A DNA stretch of 64,000 bases from Spirosoma utsteinense (GTDB lineage Bacteria > Bacteroidota > Bacteroidia > Cytophagales > Spirosomataceae), in contig NZ_VFIA01000017.1 in assembly GCF_014282275.1 (NCBI RefSeq), forward strand, positions 1-64,000. Reading direction: 5' to 3'. The notes beneath the pieces were generated by a model. That model was not told the DNA's origin and did no database searches. It saw only the letters and a program-made list of their open reading frames with translations. Made by a program: the position numbers and the translations under genes. Positions within the stretch are counted from its first letter, which is position 1; each line of letters starts with the position of its first letter. This document shows, piece by piece, positions 9,053 to 17,968 of this stretch.

Positions 9053-10665
9053 AAAGTGATTGGAGGGATAGCGAATGGTTGCCGTTTTTCAACAAAAAGT
9101 GCGTGCAGGACTTCTGCTTTTTCATCATAAGCCAACGGATCGACCCACGTTTGCCGGGGATCGAGCAGATCGGTGGGTACACCGGGGCAGGACGTGGGCA
9201 TCGAAAGCCCGAAAACCGGGTGCTCCACGAACGATACGGCAGCCAGTGCGCCTGACAGAGCCGCCCGAATCATGGTCCGGGTATACTCCAGTTTCATTCG
9301 CTGTCCTACCCCGTAACCACCACCCGTCCAGCCGGTATTTACTAGCCAGACATTCACGCCATGGCTATGAATTTTCTGACCCAGCATTCGTGCGTACTCA
9401 GTGGGATGAAGCGGCATGAACGCAGCGCCAAAGCAGGCCGAGAAGGTAGCCTGTGGTTCAGTAACGCCCATTTCGGTTCCGGCTACTTTAGCAGTATAGC
9501 CCAGCACGAAATAATCCATCGCCTGCACGGGGGTAAGCCTGGAAATAGGTGGTAATACGCCAAACGCATCACAGGTCAAAAAGAAAATAGTGTGAGGATG
9601 CCCGCCTATCGATGGACTAACAGCCTGTTCGATAAAGTCGATTGGGTAGGCGGTACGCGTATTTTCAGTGATCGAGGAATCTGCATAATCAACTACATGC
9701 GTGTTGGGCAAGAAGCGGGTGTTTTCAACGATAGCACCGTAGCGGATAGCATCGTAAATCTGCTGTTCACGCAAGCGGGTCAGATCGATGACTTTGGCAT
9801 AACAGCCCCCTTCAAAATTATATACCCCCTCGTCGCTCCAGCCGTGTTCGTCATCACCGATCAATCCACGTTCAGGATCGGCCGAGAGGGTTGTTTTACC
9901 TGTTCCAGACAACCCGAAGAAGAGGGCCACGGCTGGCTCACCCGTATGGGCATTGGTACCCACATTGGCCGAACAATGCATAGGTAGTACACCCTGGGCA
10001 GGAAGCAGAAAGTTGAGCGCCGAAAACACCCCCTTTTTTATCTCCCCCGCATACCCTGTTCCCCCAATAAGAATCACCCGCTTCGATAGATTAAGGACCG
10101 TAAAGTTTTCGCCACGGGTCCCATCCTCGTTGGGATGTGCCAGAAACTCCGGCACGGCCAGAATGGTAAAATCGGGCTCGAACAAGGCAATTTCTTCCTC
10201 TGTTGGCCGCAGAAACATGTTGGCACAGAACAGATTTTGCCAGGCCGATGTCGTCAGTATACAGAGTTTAAGTTGATAGCGTGGGTCGGCCCCGGCTACG
10301 GCATAGCGAACATATACGCGTTGGTACTCGACAAAGTGGCACATTTTACGGTGTAGCCGATCAAATTGCTTTTCATCGAATGGCCTGTTGACAGCACCCC
10401 AGTCAACGCGGGAATCAGTCCTACTGTCACGAACGATATATCGGTCTTTTGGCGACCGACCGGTAAACCGGCCCGTTGTGCACATCAGCGCTCCTGTATT
10501 GGTAAGCTGTCCTTCACGGTTAAGGAGTGCCCGCTCAACCAACTCAGCCGGTGAAAGCTGGAAGTTTAACTCCGCGACATCACTGATTTTCAGGAATTTC
10601 AAGGCCCTATCGCTTTGATCACCGGCGATTGTATCGGCGTGGGAACGTACGTTTTCAACGATCAT
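9049..10665 (-). CDS. pckA: Phosphoenolpyruvate carboxykinase (ATP)
   Basis: A 538-residue cytosolic enzyme converting oxaloacetate and ATP to phosphoenolpyruvate, the entry to gluconeogenesis. Seen: the substrate Arg in [21 protein letters not shown] at about 202-212, the kinase-1a loop GLSGTGKTT at 251-259 and the kinase-2 loop GDDEHGW at 270-276. It is first in the pckA-fbp operon, coupled by an ATGA overlap. Upstream lies a perfect 50-bp palindrome and a divergent RamB/PrpR-like regulator gene. A TATATTTC near-match to the -7 element is at 10708-10701 on this strand, 36 bp before the ATG, and the place expected for the -33 box falls inside the palindrome. Confidence 0.97.
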   Translation of the reverse strand: MIVENVRSHADTIAGDQSDRALKFLKISDVAELNFQLSPAELVERALLNREGQLTNTGALMCTTGRFTGRSPKDRYIVRDSRTDSRVDWGAVNRPFDEKQFDRLHRKMCHFVEYQRVYVRYAVAGADPRYQLKLCILTTSAWQNLFCANMFLRPTEEEIALFEPDFTILAVPEFLAHPNEDGTRGENFTVLNLSKRVILIGGTGYAGEIKKGVFSALNFLLPAQGVLPMHCSANVGTNAHTGEPAVALFFGLSGTGKTTLSADPERGLIGDDEHGWSDEGVYNFEGGCYAKVIDLTRLREQQIYDAIRYGAIVENTRFLPNTHVVDYADSSITENTRTAYPIDFIEQAVSPSIGGHPHTIFFLTCDAFGVLPPISRLTPVQAMDYFVLGYTAKVAGTEMGVTEPQATFSACFGAAFMPLHPTEYARMLGQKIHSHGVNVWLVNTGWTGGGYGVGQRMKLEYTRTMIRAALSGALAAVSFVEHPVFGLSMPTSCPGVPTDLLDPRQTWVDPLAYDEKAEVLHALFVEKRQPFAIPPITL

Positions 10666-10711
10666 ACTCTGGTAGATTTTGGTGAGAATTGATTTCGTAC
10701 GAAATATAAAC

Positions 10712-10761
10712 AGCGATTCAATAATAATTAGCGAACGTTCGCTAATTATTATTGAATCGCT
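10712..10761. promoter_or_regulatory. Perfect 50-bp zero-loop palindrome, candidate operator
   Basis: Arms 10712-10736 and 10737-10761 are exact reverse complements with no loop. The centre holds two octamers of form TTNGCNAA, TTAGCGAA (10728-10735) and TTCGCTAA (10738-10745), 10 bp apart, so on the same DNA face. The outer ends repeat AGCGA/TCGCT. It lies 46 bp from the pckA ATG and 15 bp upstream of the -33 box of the regulator gene. PrpR/RamB-type proteins bind TTTGCAAA-like sites, which share this pattern. A second small palindrome (14 bp, 10692-10705) overlaps the likely pckA -7 region. The operator role is inferred. Confidence 0.8.
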
Positions 10762-10776
10762 AAATTTTATCTATTT

Positions 10777-10807
10777 TCTGGATTTTACCGGTGGAATAGT
10801 AATTTTG
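10777..10807 (+). promoter_or_regulatory. Promoter of the RamB/PrpR-like regulator; probable leaderless start
   Basis: TCTG (10777-10780), exactly 19 bp, then TAATTTTG (10800-10807), a full -7 match. The G is followed by 4 nt and the ATG at 10812, so the mRNA should have almost no leader. Confidence 0.8.
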
Positions 10808-10811
10808 TCCT

Positions 10812-12299
10812 ATGACAACCGACCGGGATAAAGTAAGACTCATTTTTGGCCTTAAACTCAGGCAGCTACGAAACGACCGTGGCTTATCGACTTATGACCT
10901 GGCAAGTCGCACCGGCCTGTCGCCATCTTACCTGAATGAGATCGAGAAGGGGAAAAAGTACCCAAAAACGGAGAAGGTGTTTGCCATTGCCAAAGCGCTG
11001 GAGACCGATTACGATACGCTGATTTCACTAAAGGTCAGCAAGCAGCTTGAACCGGTAGTCGAACTACTCAATTCGAATATTCTCAGTGAATTACCGTTCG
11101 ATCTATTCGGTATAGAACCGGGCTATTTTCTCGAAGTTATGGCGAGTGCGCCCGCCAAATTGAGTGCTTTCATCAGCACGTTAATTGAGATAGGCCGGAA
11201 TTATGACCTGAAAGTCGAGCAGTTTTATTTCTCCGTGCTTCGGACTTACCAGGCCATGCACGATAATTACTTTGAAGACCTGGAGCTGGAGGCTGACGAA
11301 TTTCTGGCCAGTCATCCCCTGCCTACCCCTCCGGAAGAATCTACAAACTGGTTGTCAGACGTCCTCGTTCAGGAATACGGTTGCACGATCGAAGCCTATG
11401 ATGACGCAGCTTACCCCGATTTATCGTCGCTGCGGTCCGTTTACCTGCCAGAGAAAAATAAACTGCTACTTAACAACAAGCTTTCACCAGAACAGCGGGC
11501 TTTCACGCTGGCACGCGAAGTAGGCTATCATCAACTTCGCCTGACGGTGCGCCCACTCGAATCGTCGGTACTGGAAGCCCGTTCGTTCGACGAGGTCCTG
11601 AATAACTTCCGGGCTTCGTATTTTGCCCGCGCCATCCTGATTCCGCGCCAGGCGTTGCTCCTTGAGTTACTGGATCTGGTTGCCCAACCCAACTGGGAAA
11701 ACGAATGGTTGCTGGCAGCGATGAAACCTCGAACGGTAACCCCCGAAATGTTCCTTTTACGGATGACGAACCTGCTGACGAGTCATTTTGGGCTTAAAGA
11801 ATTATTCTTCCTGCGGTTCAATCAACGGGACAATTTAAAGTTTCAGCTTACCAAAGAGCTGCACCTGAGTAAACTTCACACCCCTCACGGTACCGCCCGT
11901 GACGAGCATTACTGCCGACGGCAGGTATCGGTTTCTATTCTGAATGAACTCCGGCAACAGCAGCAAAGCGGACAATGGGATGGTAAGCCTATTTGCCGGG
12001 CGCAGCGCATTACTTTTTCAACCAGTGGCAACGCCTATTTCGTTATGTCGATTGCCAAATCGTCTCCCCCTACCACCACAAACAGCAGCATCAATATTGG
12101 CCTACCCATCACCGACCAGTTGCGCAGCGTATTCCACTACCTGGATGATCCGGCAATACCAACTACGCTCGTTGGCGAAACATGTGAACGGTGCCCTATC
12201 CCCGACTGTAGGGAGCGGGCGGCAGAGCCAGTCAACCTGATTCGGGAACAACAGATAAAGAATACCCAAACAACAATCGAACGATTGCGGTTTGACTGA
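10812..12299 (+). CDS. RamB/PrpR-like XRE regulator of central carbon metabolism
   Basis: A 495-residue regulator. Residues 8-72 are an XRE helix-turn-helix (LRNDRGLSTYDLASRTGLSP, then SYLNEIEKGKKYP). The middle is an IrrE/ImmA-like domain, where the HExxH site is degenerate (AREVGYH at 234-240), so peptidase activity is unlikely. The C-terminal part is of the short-chain fatty acyl regulator type with C368 and the cluster C458-x2-C461-x4-C466; in mycobacterial PrpR such cysteines bind an Fe-S cluster. RamB and PrpR control acetate and propionate use. The gene is divergent from pckA-fbp across a 50-bp palindrome, so control of gluconeogenesis by acyl-CoA level is a reasonable inference. Confidence 0.85.
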   Translation: MTTDRDKVRLIFGLKLRQLRNDRGLSTYDLASRTGLSPSYLNEIEKGKKYPKTEKVFAIAKALETDYDTLISLKVSKQLEPVVELLNSNILSELPFDLFGIEPGYFLEVMASAPAKLSAFISTLIEIGRNYDLKVEQFYFSVLRTYQAMHDNYFEDLELEADEFLASHPLPTPPEESTNWLSDVLVQEYGCTIEAYDDAAYPDLSSLRSVYLPEKNKLLLNNKLSPEQRAFTLAREVGYHQLRLTVRPLESSVLEARSFDEVLNNFRASYFARAILIPRQALLLELLDLVAQPNWENEWLLAAMKPRTVTPEMFLLRMTNLLTSHFGLKELFFLRFNQRDNLKFQLTKELHLSKLHTPHGTARDEHYCRRQVSVSILNELRQQQQSGQWDGKPICRAQRITFSTSGNAYFVMSIAKSSPPTTTNSSINIGLPITDQLRSVFHYLDDPAIPTTLVGETCERCPIPDCRERAAEPVNLIREQQIKNTQTTIERLRFD

Positions 12300-12350
12300 A
12301 ATCGATCACATACAACGTGGATAACGAATTACAGGTAAAGAGCTATCACC

Positions 12351-12782
12351 ATGCAGGCAGACGATACCCTGAATCGGTTCCTGGAGGCCCAGGAAACATA
12401 CTATACCAAGGCATTGGATGAAATAAGAAAGGGTCGAAAACAAACCCATTGGGTGTGGTTTATTTTCCCACAGATAGCCGGGTTAGGGTATAGCGAGATG
12501 GCGCGATTTTACGCGATAAAAGACCTGCAGGAAGCTAGATCATACCTGGACCACCCGGTTTTAGGAGCCCGGCTCACCGAGATTGCGAACGCGCTGCTAA
12601 GTGTAGAGGGTAAAACAGCCAATCAGATTCTGGGTAATCCGGACGATTTGAAGGTGAGATCGAGTATGACTCTGTTCAACCTGCTGAAGCCCACCGACCC
12701 GGTCTTTGGTGCCGTCCTGGCCAGGTACTACCAGGGTAGCCCGGACCCCCAAACGCTTAGGCTGCTAAACATTAGGTCGTAA
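12351..12782 (+). CDS. DUF1810 family protein
   Basis: A 143-residue cytosolic protein that fits DUF1810 well: NRFLEAQETYYTKALDEIRK, then the signature HWVWFIFPQIAGLGYSEMA at 33-51 and MTLF near the C-terminus. The function of the family is not established. The ATG follows the regulator gene by 51 bp in the same direction, so read-through is possible, but no functional link is evident. Confidence 0.88.
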   Translation: MQADDTLNRFLEAQETYYTKALDEIRKGRKQTHWVWFIFPQIAGLGYSEMARFYAIKDLQEARSYLDHPVLGARLTEIANALLSVEGKTANQILGNPDDLKVRSSMTLFNLLKPTDPVFGAVLARYYQGSPDPQTLRLLNIRS

Positions 12783-12832
12783 TCGGCTCAAAGGCGACCG
12801 GTTGGGATGGAAAAAAAGGTTACCTGTTCCGA

Positions 12833-13201
12833 TTACAAACCCGTCGACTCGCCCATCAGGAAGCCACCATCTACGATGAACAGTGTAGCACCCGTATCGG
12901 TACCGGTGCGGGTTCGGTGAACACTTTCCTGGTCTGACACTTCAAAAGACATCCCCTGGGTTAACCGGAACACCTGGCCATCGGCCAGCTCTAGTTCCAG
13001 CACACCGGAGACAACGAACATGATATGTCCCCGTTTGCACCAATGATCGGAGAGGTAACTGGCGGAATAATCGACTAAACGAACCCGAAGCGACCCAAAT
13101 TTAAGGGTGCGCCAGTGGGCTGTCCCTATTTCGCCAGGGTACTCCGTAGCGGGAACTTCAGCCCAGTCGGTAACTTGAAAAGGAATGGAAGAGGTATGCA
13201 T
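12833..13201 (-). CDS. DHCW-motif type small cupin protein
   Basis: A 122-residue single-domain cupin. It shows DHWCKRGHIMFVVSGVLELE (cupin motif 1, with metal-type His residues) and a second half LADGQVFRLTQGMSFEVSD followed by H. The start is taken at MHTSSIPF, where family similarity begins; an in-frame ATG 28 codons upstream (13285) gives an unrelated N-terminus. The substrate is unknown. It is convergent with the DUF1810 gene and divergent from pyrB. Confidence 0.8.
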   Translation of the reverse strand: MHTSSIPFQVTDWAEVPATEYPGEIGTAHWRTLKFGSLRVRLVDYSASYLSDHWCKRGHIMFVVSGVLELELADGQVFRLTQGMSFEVSDQESVHRTRTGTDTGATLFIVDGGFLMGESTGL

Positions 13202-13337
13202 ATTTTCGGGTAGGCAGGGGCCAAGTAGGACCGTGTTGACGAAACGGGCCTGGCTCACCCGGCAAAGTTGACTCGCTCTTGTCAATTAAACAACTGATAT
13301 TGGCCAGGCATTCTCTGAAATAAGTAAGGACTGATGC

Positions 13338-13345
13338 TATCTTTG
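13338..13345 (+). promoter_or_regulatory. -7 promoter element TATCTTTG of pyrB
   Basis: A full TAnnTTTG match 28 bp before the pyrB ATG. TCTG at 13314-13317 lies 20 bp upstream as a -33 candidate. Confidence 0.7.
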
Positions 13346-13373
13346 CCCAATTTTAGTCCCTGCGTTACCCCTC

Positions 13374-14297
13374 ATGGCCCAATCTCTCAGCGTCCGCCAT
13401 CTGGTGGGCATCAAAGACCTGACCGAGTCCGACATTCAGTTAATTCTGGATACGGCAGGACAGTTTAAAGAAGTCATCAACCGGCCGATCAAAAAAGTCC
13501 CGTCACTGCGTGATGTAACGATTGCCAATGTTTTCTTCGAGAATTCGACCCGTACCCGACTTTCGTTCGAACTGGCCGAAAAGCGGCTATCAGCGGATGT
13601 CGTTAACTTTTCGGCTTCCGGATCGTCAGTTAAGAAAGGCGAAACACTGCTGGATACGGTCAATAATATCCTGGCCATGAAAGTCGATATGGTCGTCATG
13701 CGCCATAGCAGTCCCGGTGCCCCGCACTACCTCACGAAGCACATCAAAGCCAATGTCGTCAATGCCGGCGACGGTACCCACGAGCATCCTACACAGGCGC
13801 TGCTCGATTCCTTCTCGATTCGTTCGGCGCTCGGCGACGTAGCCGGTAAACGGATAGCCATAATTGGCGACATCACCCACTCCCGTGTGGCGTTGTCCAA
13901 TATTTTCTGTTTACAAAAACAGGGGGCTGAAGTTATGGTATGTGGACCCAAAACGCTCATTCCCAAGCATATTGAAAGTCTGGGTGTACGGGTGGGCCAC
14001 GACGTACGGGCGGCATTGGCGTGGTGCGATGTAGCCAACGTATTACGGATTCAGCTGGAGCGGCAGCAGATCAAGTATTTCCCTTCTCTGCGGGAGTATT
14101 CGCTCTATTTTGGTATCTCCAAGCAAATGCTCGATGAACTCGACCGGCCCATTGTACTGATGCACCCCGGCCCTATTAACCGGGGCGTCGAGCTCACCTC
14201 CGACGCGGCCGATTCGAGTCATAGTATCATCCTCGATCAGGTCGAAAATGGCGTGGCGGTGCGCATGGCGGTGCTGTATCTGCTGGCTCAGCTATAA
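13374..14297 (+). CDS. pyrB: Aspartate carbamoyltransferase catalytic chain
   Basis: A 307-residue enzyme making carbamoyl-aspartate from carbamoyl phosphate and aspartate, the first committed step of pyrimidine synthesis. The carbamoyl-phosphate loop STRTR is at 58-62, and HPTQALLD and the aspartate-loop region HPGPINRGVEL are present. The length is normal for the catalytic chain; no pyrI regulatory chain is adjacent. It stands alone with its own promoter; pyrF is 6.5 kb away on the other strand. Confidence 0.96.
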   Translation: MAQSLSVRHLVGIKDLTESDIQLILDTAGQFKEVINRPIKKVPSLRDVTIANVFFENSTRTRLSFELAEKRLSADVVNFSASGSSVKKGETLLDTVNNILAMKVDMVVMRHSSPGAPHYLTKHIKANVVNAGDGTHEHPTQALLDSFSIRSALGDVAGKRIAIIGDITHSRVALSNIFCLQKQGAEVMVCGPKTLIPKHIESLGVRVGHDVRAALAWCDVANVLRIQLERQQIKYFPSLREYSLYFGISKQMLDELDRPIVLMHPGPINRGVELTSDAADSSHSIILDQVENGVAVRMAVLYLLAQL

Positions 14298-14618
14298 CCG
14301 GACTTCTCACTGACCTTCGTTTGATCCGCGAACGAAGTGATCAGGTATGCCATCAAGAACCATTGTAAAGAGGCTTGTGAGACGGGGGCGGCATACTCCT
14401 CTCTGAATGAGTATCCGTGCGGGTAAGCTTTGGTTGGCTTAACTATGCGCAGTCTTTCGGTATTCACACGAGGTCAGTGACTCAATAGCACGTATAATCT
14501 ACTGGATTCAGCCCGAAAACAGGCGTATCGTTCTTGATTCTCGATCAAATGCCGTAGCTTTATCAGCTACCCATTCGATCGAAAGAATAGCCGTTTCACC
14601 ATCTCGTTTTCAGCCTAC
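14298..14618. other. Intergenic region: weak hairpin and a candidate promoter
   Basis: No gene is seen in these 321 bases. A 7-bp hairpin (14315-14321 with 14331-14337) follows pyrB but lacks a U tract. Close to the next gene, CTTG (14533-14536), 18 bp and TAGCTTTA (14555-14562) form a near-consensus promoter 56 bp before the ATG. Confidence 0.5.
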
Positions 14619-16520
14619 ATGAACGTCCGAAATTCATTCCCAGCCCTCATGCTGGCTTTTTTTCTGTGTGCAGCCCGTACCTTGTGGGCTCAACCATCAG
14701 CCCCCGCCGACGTATTGCAGCAACTCCAGCAGCTTGCTACTATTGAACAGAAAGTGATGATGCCCATGCGTGACGGGGTCCGGCTGGCGACTGATATTTA
14801 TCGGCCAAAGACAAACGCCCCCGTCCCTATTATCTTTTCTAAAACACCTTACAATTTCAACAACTGGGGCGACGGGGAACAACGGGGCGGTACTTACCAG
14901 GCCGCTCTCGATGCGGTCAAACGCGGGTATGCCTACGTCGTGCAGAACGAACGGGGCAAGTTTTTTTCTGAAGGAGACTGGGATATCCTCGGCCCGCCGA
15001 CGACCGATGGTTTCGACGCCTTTGCATGGATGAAACAGCAACCCTGGTCGAATGGAAAAATCGGCACGCTGGGCTGCTCATCGACAGCGGAGTGGCAGAT
15101 GGCCGTAGCAGCACTCGATCATCCGGCCCACGCAGCCATGGTACCTATGGGCTTTGGCGCGGGTGTAGGGCGGGTGGGACCCTTCATGGAACAGGGCAAC
15201 TGGTACCGGGGTGGCGCTCAGCAAATGCTGTTTACCACCTGGCTCTACGGCACGCAAACCGACGCTGCCCGGCCCCTTTTTTCCAAAACAGCAACCAGTG
15301 AGGATTTGACCAGAGCTTCCCGCTTCTACGACCTGGCTCCCGAGATGCCTAAAGTAGACTGGGCACAGGGGTTACGCCACCTGCCCGTGCAGGATATCAT
15401 CAAACAGGCGAACGGCCAGAAAGGTATTTACGAGAAGATGATCGTTCGCCAGCCTACTGATCCTGACTGGAGCAAGGGCGGACTTTACCAGGACAACATG
15501 CCATTTAACAAGCCCAGCTACTGGTTTGTATCCTGGTATGACGTGTCGAGCAGCCCGAATCTGGCCTTGTTTAACCACGTTCGTAAAAACGCAACCGATG
15601 CCGCCATGCGCGATGCCCAGTTCCTGGTTATCGCCCCTACCCTGCACTGCGCCTATAAACGGGCTACCGAGAACACGGTAGTAGGTGAACGTAACGTTGG
15701 TGATGCCCGACTAGACTATGATGGCCTTATTTATGGCTGGTTCGACTACTGGCTGAAGGGAGAAAAGAACGATGTGCTGACCAAGACTCCCCGCGTTCGG
15801 TATTACACCATGGGCTCAAACAAGTGGCAGACATCCGACACCTGGCCCCCGGCAGAAGCTGCCATGACTACCTATTACCTGTCGAGTGGTGGCCGCGCCA
15901 ATAGTCTTTACGGCGACGGGAAGCTTACCCCAACGCCCCCCGCTAACAGCCAGAAAGCCGATGCCTTCGCCTACGATCCAGCTTATCCCGTTCCTTCCTA
16001 TGGGGGAAACGTATGCTGCACAGGCACGGCCATTCAGGGAGGTGCCTTCGATCAGCACCAGATGGAAACGCGGCAGGATATTCTGGTCTATACTACCGAG
16101 CCGTTTGCCGAGGGCGTAGAACTGAGCGGTTCGGTTGAAACGACGCTTTACGTAGGTTCTGACGCGAAAGACACCGATTTCACCGTGAAGCTCATCGATG
16201 TGTACCCCGATGGACGGGCGTATAACCTCGACGAAACCATCCTGCGCGCCCGCTATCGGGAGGGTTTCGATAAACAGGTGATGATGGAAAACGGGAAGGT
16301 GTACAAACTCACGCTGAGTCCGATGGCAACGAGTAACTTCTTTGCACCGGGCCACCAGATTCGGGTTGAAGTATCGAGCAGTAACTTTCCCCGTTTCGAA
16401 CGAAACCTGAACACAGGCGGTAAAAATTACGATGAGTCGAAGGGTGTGGTGGCTAACAACAAGGTGTTTCATACGGCCGGCTACCCGTCACAAATCCGCT
16501 TACCGCTGGTGAAGAAATAG
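14619..16520 (+). CDS. Secreted CocE/NonD family (S15-like) hydrolase
   Basis: A 633-residue exported alpha/beta hydrolase with a signal peptide (core 9-20, cut near TLWAQ). The catalytic domain begins with [18 protein letters not shown], the nucleophile elbow is GCSST at 152-156 (S154), and the C-terminal jelly-roll starts at about residue 470 ([20 protein letters not shown]) as in X-Pro dipeptidyl peptidase-type proteins. Relatives cleave amide or ester bonds, such as alpha-amino acid esters or glutaryl-7-ACA; the natural substrate is not known. The gene has its own promoter and no functional partner nearby. Confidence 0.88.
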   Translation: MNVRNSFPALMLAFFLCAARTLWAQPSAPADVLQQLQQLATIEQKVMMPMRDGVRLATDIYRPKTNAPVPIIFSKTPYNFNNWGDGEQRGGTYQAALDAVKRGYAYVVQNERGKFFSEGDWDILGPPTTDGFDAFAWMKQQPWSNGKIGTLGCSSTAEWQMAVAALDHPAHAAMVPMGFGAGVGRVGPFMEQGNWYRGGAQQMLFTTWLYGTQTDAARPLFSKTATSEDLTRASRFYDLAPEMPKVDWAQGLRHLPVQDIIKQANGQKGIYEKMIVRQPTDPDWSKGGLYQDNMPFNKPSYWFVSWYDVSSSPNLALFNHVRKNATDAAMRDAQFLVIAPTLHCAYKRATENTVVGERNVGDARLDYDGLIYGWFDYWLKGEKNDVLTKTPRVRYYTMGSNKWQTSDTWPPAEAAMTTYYLSSGGRANSLYGDGKLTPTPPANSQKADAFAYDPAYPVPSYGGNVCCTGTAIQGGAFDQHQMETRQDILVYTTEPFAEGVELSGSVETTLYVGSDAKDTDFTVKLIDVYPDGRAYNLDETILRARYREGFDKQVMMENGKVYKLTLSPMATSNFFAPGHQIRVEVSSSNFPRFERNLNTGGKNYDESKGVVANNKVFHTAGYPSQIRLPLVKK

Positions 16521-16693
16521 ACGGGACCAGAACCGAACAAATCCCCGAATCATGCTGTTCTCTGGGCGGTGTCCATGGGCACGTCACAACCGCTATTGAC
16601 TGAACTGGCGAACCGCGCGTTCAACTACCCGCAGCCCTTTGCTGACACTTGACCAGACATGGGTTGCGTTTCTACATTGAAAACAACAGATAA

Positions 16694-17797
16694 ATGAAAG
16701 GCTTTCAATTTTCCGACTTTATACCACCCGAGCAGAAAGAGGGCAACAAGTTCGATCAACTGCTCAACATTTTCCAGCAACTTCTCTTATTGACTTCCGG
16801 CGACGTAGAGCAGGCTATGTCATGGATGAGCCAGCTCGACCGGCAGTATGGTCTTACTGACGACAAGTACGGCATTGGTAACTTTTTCGATGAGCTCAAA
16901 GAAAAGGGCTACCTGACAGAGTCGAATGAGCAGGGCAAGATTGTGATGACGCCCAAAAGCGAGCAGACCATCCGGCGGTCGGCCCTCGAAGAGATATTTG
17001 GCAAGCTGGAACGCTCCAAGTCGGGCGGCAACCACCAGACGCCTTACACCGGCACCGGCGATGAACTGAGCAGCGACATGCGGACGTACCAGTTCGGTGA
17101 TTCGCTGGAGCAGATTTCGATGACCGAATCGATTCGCAACGCCCAGATAAACAGTGGCGTCGATGACTTTACGCTCATGGAACGCGATCTGGAGGTAACT
17201 CAGAAAGAGCAGAAAACCCAGACATCGACGGTCCTGATGATCGACATCAGCCACTCCATGATTCTGTACGGCGAGGACCGGATTACACCGGCCAAAAAAG
17301 TGGCTCTTGCCCTGGTCGAACTCATCAAAATCAAATACCCAAAAGATACGCTCGACATTGTAGTTTTTGGGAATGACGCCTGGCAGATTCAGGCAAAAGA
17401 ACTTCCCTACCTGGAAGTTGGCCCTTACCATACGAACACGGTAGCTGGTCTTGAACTTGCTATGGACTTGTTGCGCAGACGGAAAAATAAGAACAAGCAG
17501 ATCTTCATGATCACCGACGGCAAACCAACCTGCCTGAAAGAAGGTATCAAGTATTACAAGAATTCGTTTGGACTGGACCGGAAGGTAGTCAGCAAGACGC
17601 TAACCCTTGCCGCTCAGGCGCGTCGGCTGGAGATTCCGGTTACGACGTTCATGATTGCGAGCGATCCATACCTGAAACAGTTTGTGCAGGAGTTTACGAA
17701 AGTGAACAACGGCCGCGCCTATTACAGTGGGCTACAAGGTCTTGGAAATATGATGTTCGAAGATTTCCAGCGAAACCGACGCAAGAATATTAAATAG
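16694..17797 (+). CDS. VWA domain protein of CoxE/ChlD type, without adjacent ATPase
   Basis: A 367-residue cytosolic protein. Residues 1-100 form a helical region (FIPPEQKEGNKFDQLLNIFQ) and the C-terminal half is a von Willebrand A domain with an intact MIDAS, D184-I-S186-H-S188, and ITDGKP further on. Relatives normally act with a MoxR-like or Mg-chelatase-like AAA+ ATPase, which is not in the window on either side. There is no signal peptide. The role is unknown; metal-cofactor or complex remodelling with a distant ATPase is likely. Confidence 0.82.
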   Translation: MKGFQFSDFIPPEQKEGNKFDQLLNIFQQLLLLTSGDVEQAMSWMSQLDRQYGLTDDKYGIGNFFDELKEKGYLTESNEQGKIVMTPKSEQTIRRSALEEIFGKLERSKSGGNHQTPYTGTGDELSSDMRTYQFGDSLEQISMTESIRNAQINSGVDDFTLMERDLEVTQKEQKTQTSTVLMIDISHSMILYGEDRITPAKKVALALVELIKIKYPKDTLDIVVFGNDAWQIQAKELPYLEVGPYHTNTVAGLELAMDLLRRRKNKNKQIFMITDGKPTCLKEGIKYYKNSFGLDRKVVSKTLTLAAQARRLEIPVTTFMIASDPYLKQFVQEFTKVNNGRAYYSGLQGLGNMMFEDFQRNRRKNIK

Positions 17798-17928
17798 CCC
17801 ACGGATAAATCCGTGGGTTCCGCGGTTCATCCGTGGGTTCCGCGGTTCATCCGTGGGTTCTGCGGTTCATCCGTGGGTTCTGCGGTTTATCCGTGGGTTC
17901 CGCGGTTCATCCGTGGGTTCCGCGGTTT
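17798..17928. repeat. 20-bp tandem repeat, six copies, behind a hairpin
   Basis: Immediately after the VWA stop codon, CCCACGGAT and ATCCGTGGG (17798-17806 and 17809-17817) form a hairpin. The right arm begins six tandem copies of the 20-mer ATCCGTGGGTTCCGCGGTTC (17809-17928), with single changes C/T at unit position 13 and 20. There are no spacers, so it is not CRISPR. The tract has open frames with GTG codons, but the 20-bp period changes the frame at each unit and a protein reading is not supported. Confidence 0.93.
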
Positions 17929-17968
17929 ACCCGCAAAACCACATTCGTCCCACGAAAAACCCGGCGAA

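Noticed and set aside
12779-12836. Terminator between DUF1810 and cupin genes
   Set aside because: Only an 8-bp stem with a 42-nt loop; too weak to call.
15816-16472. 218-residue minus-strand ORF opposite the CocE-type hydrolase
   Set aside because: Shadow of a conserved gene with no family features or promoter.
17809-17928. CRISPR array
   Set aside because: The 20-bp units are end to end with no spacers, and there are no cas genes.
17813-17968. GTG start of the beta-lactamase-like gene inside the tandem repeat
   Set aside because: It gives a repetitive hydrophilic N-terminus before the signal peptide; the TTG at 17969 gives a normal signal peptide.
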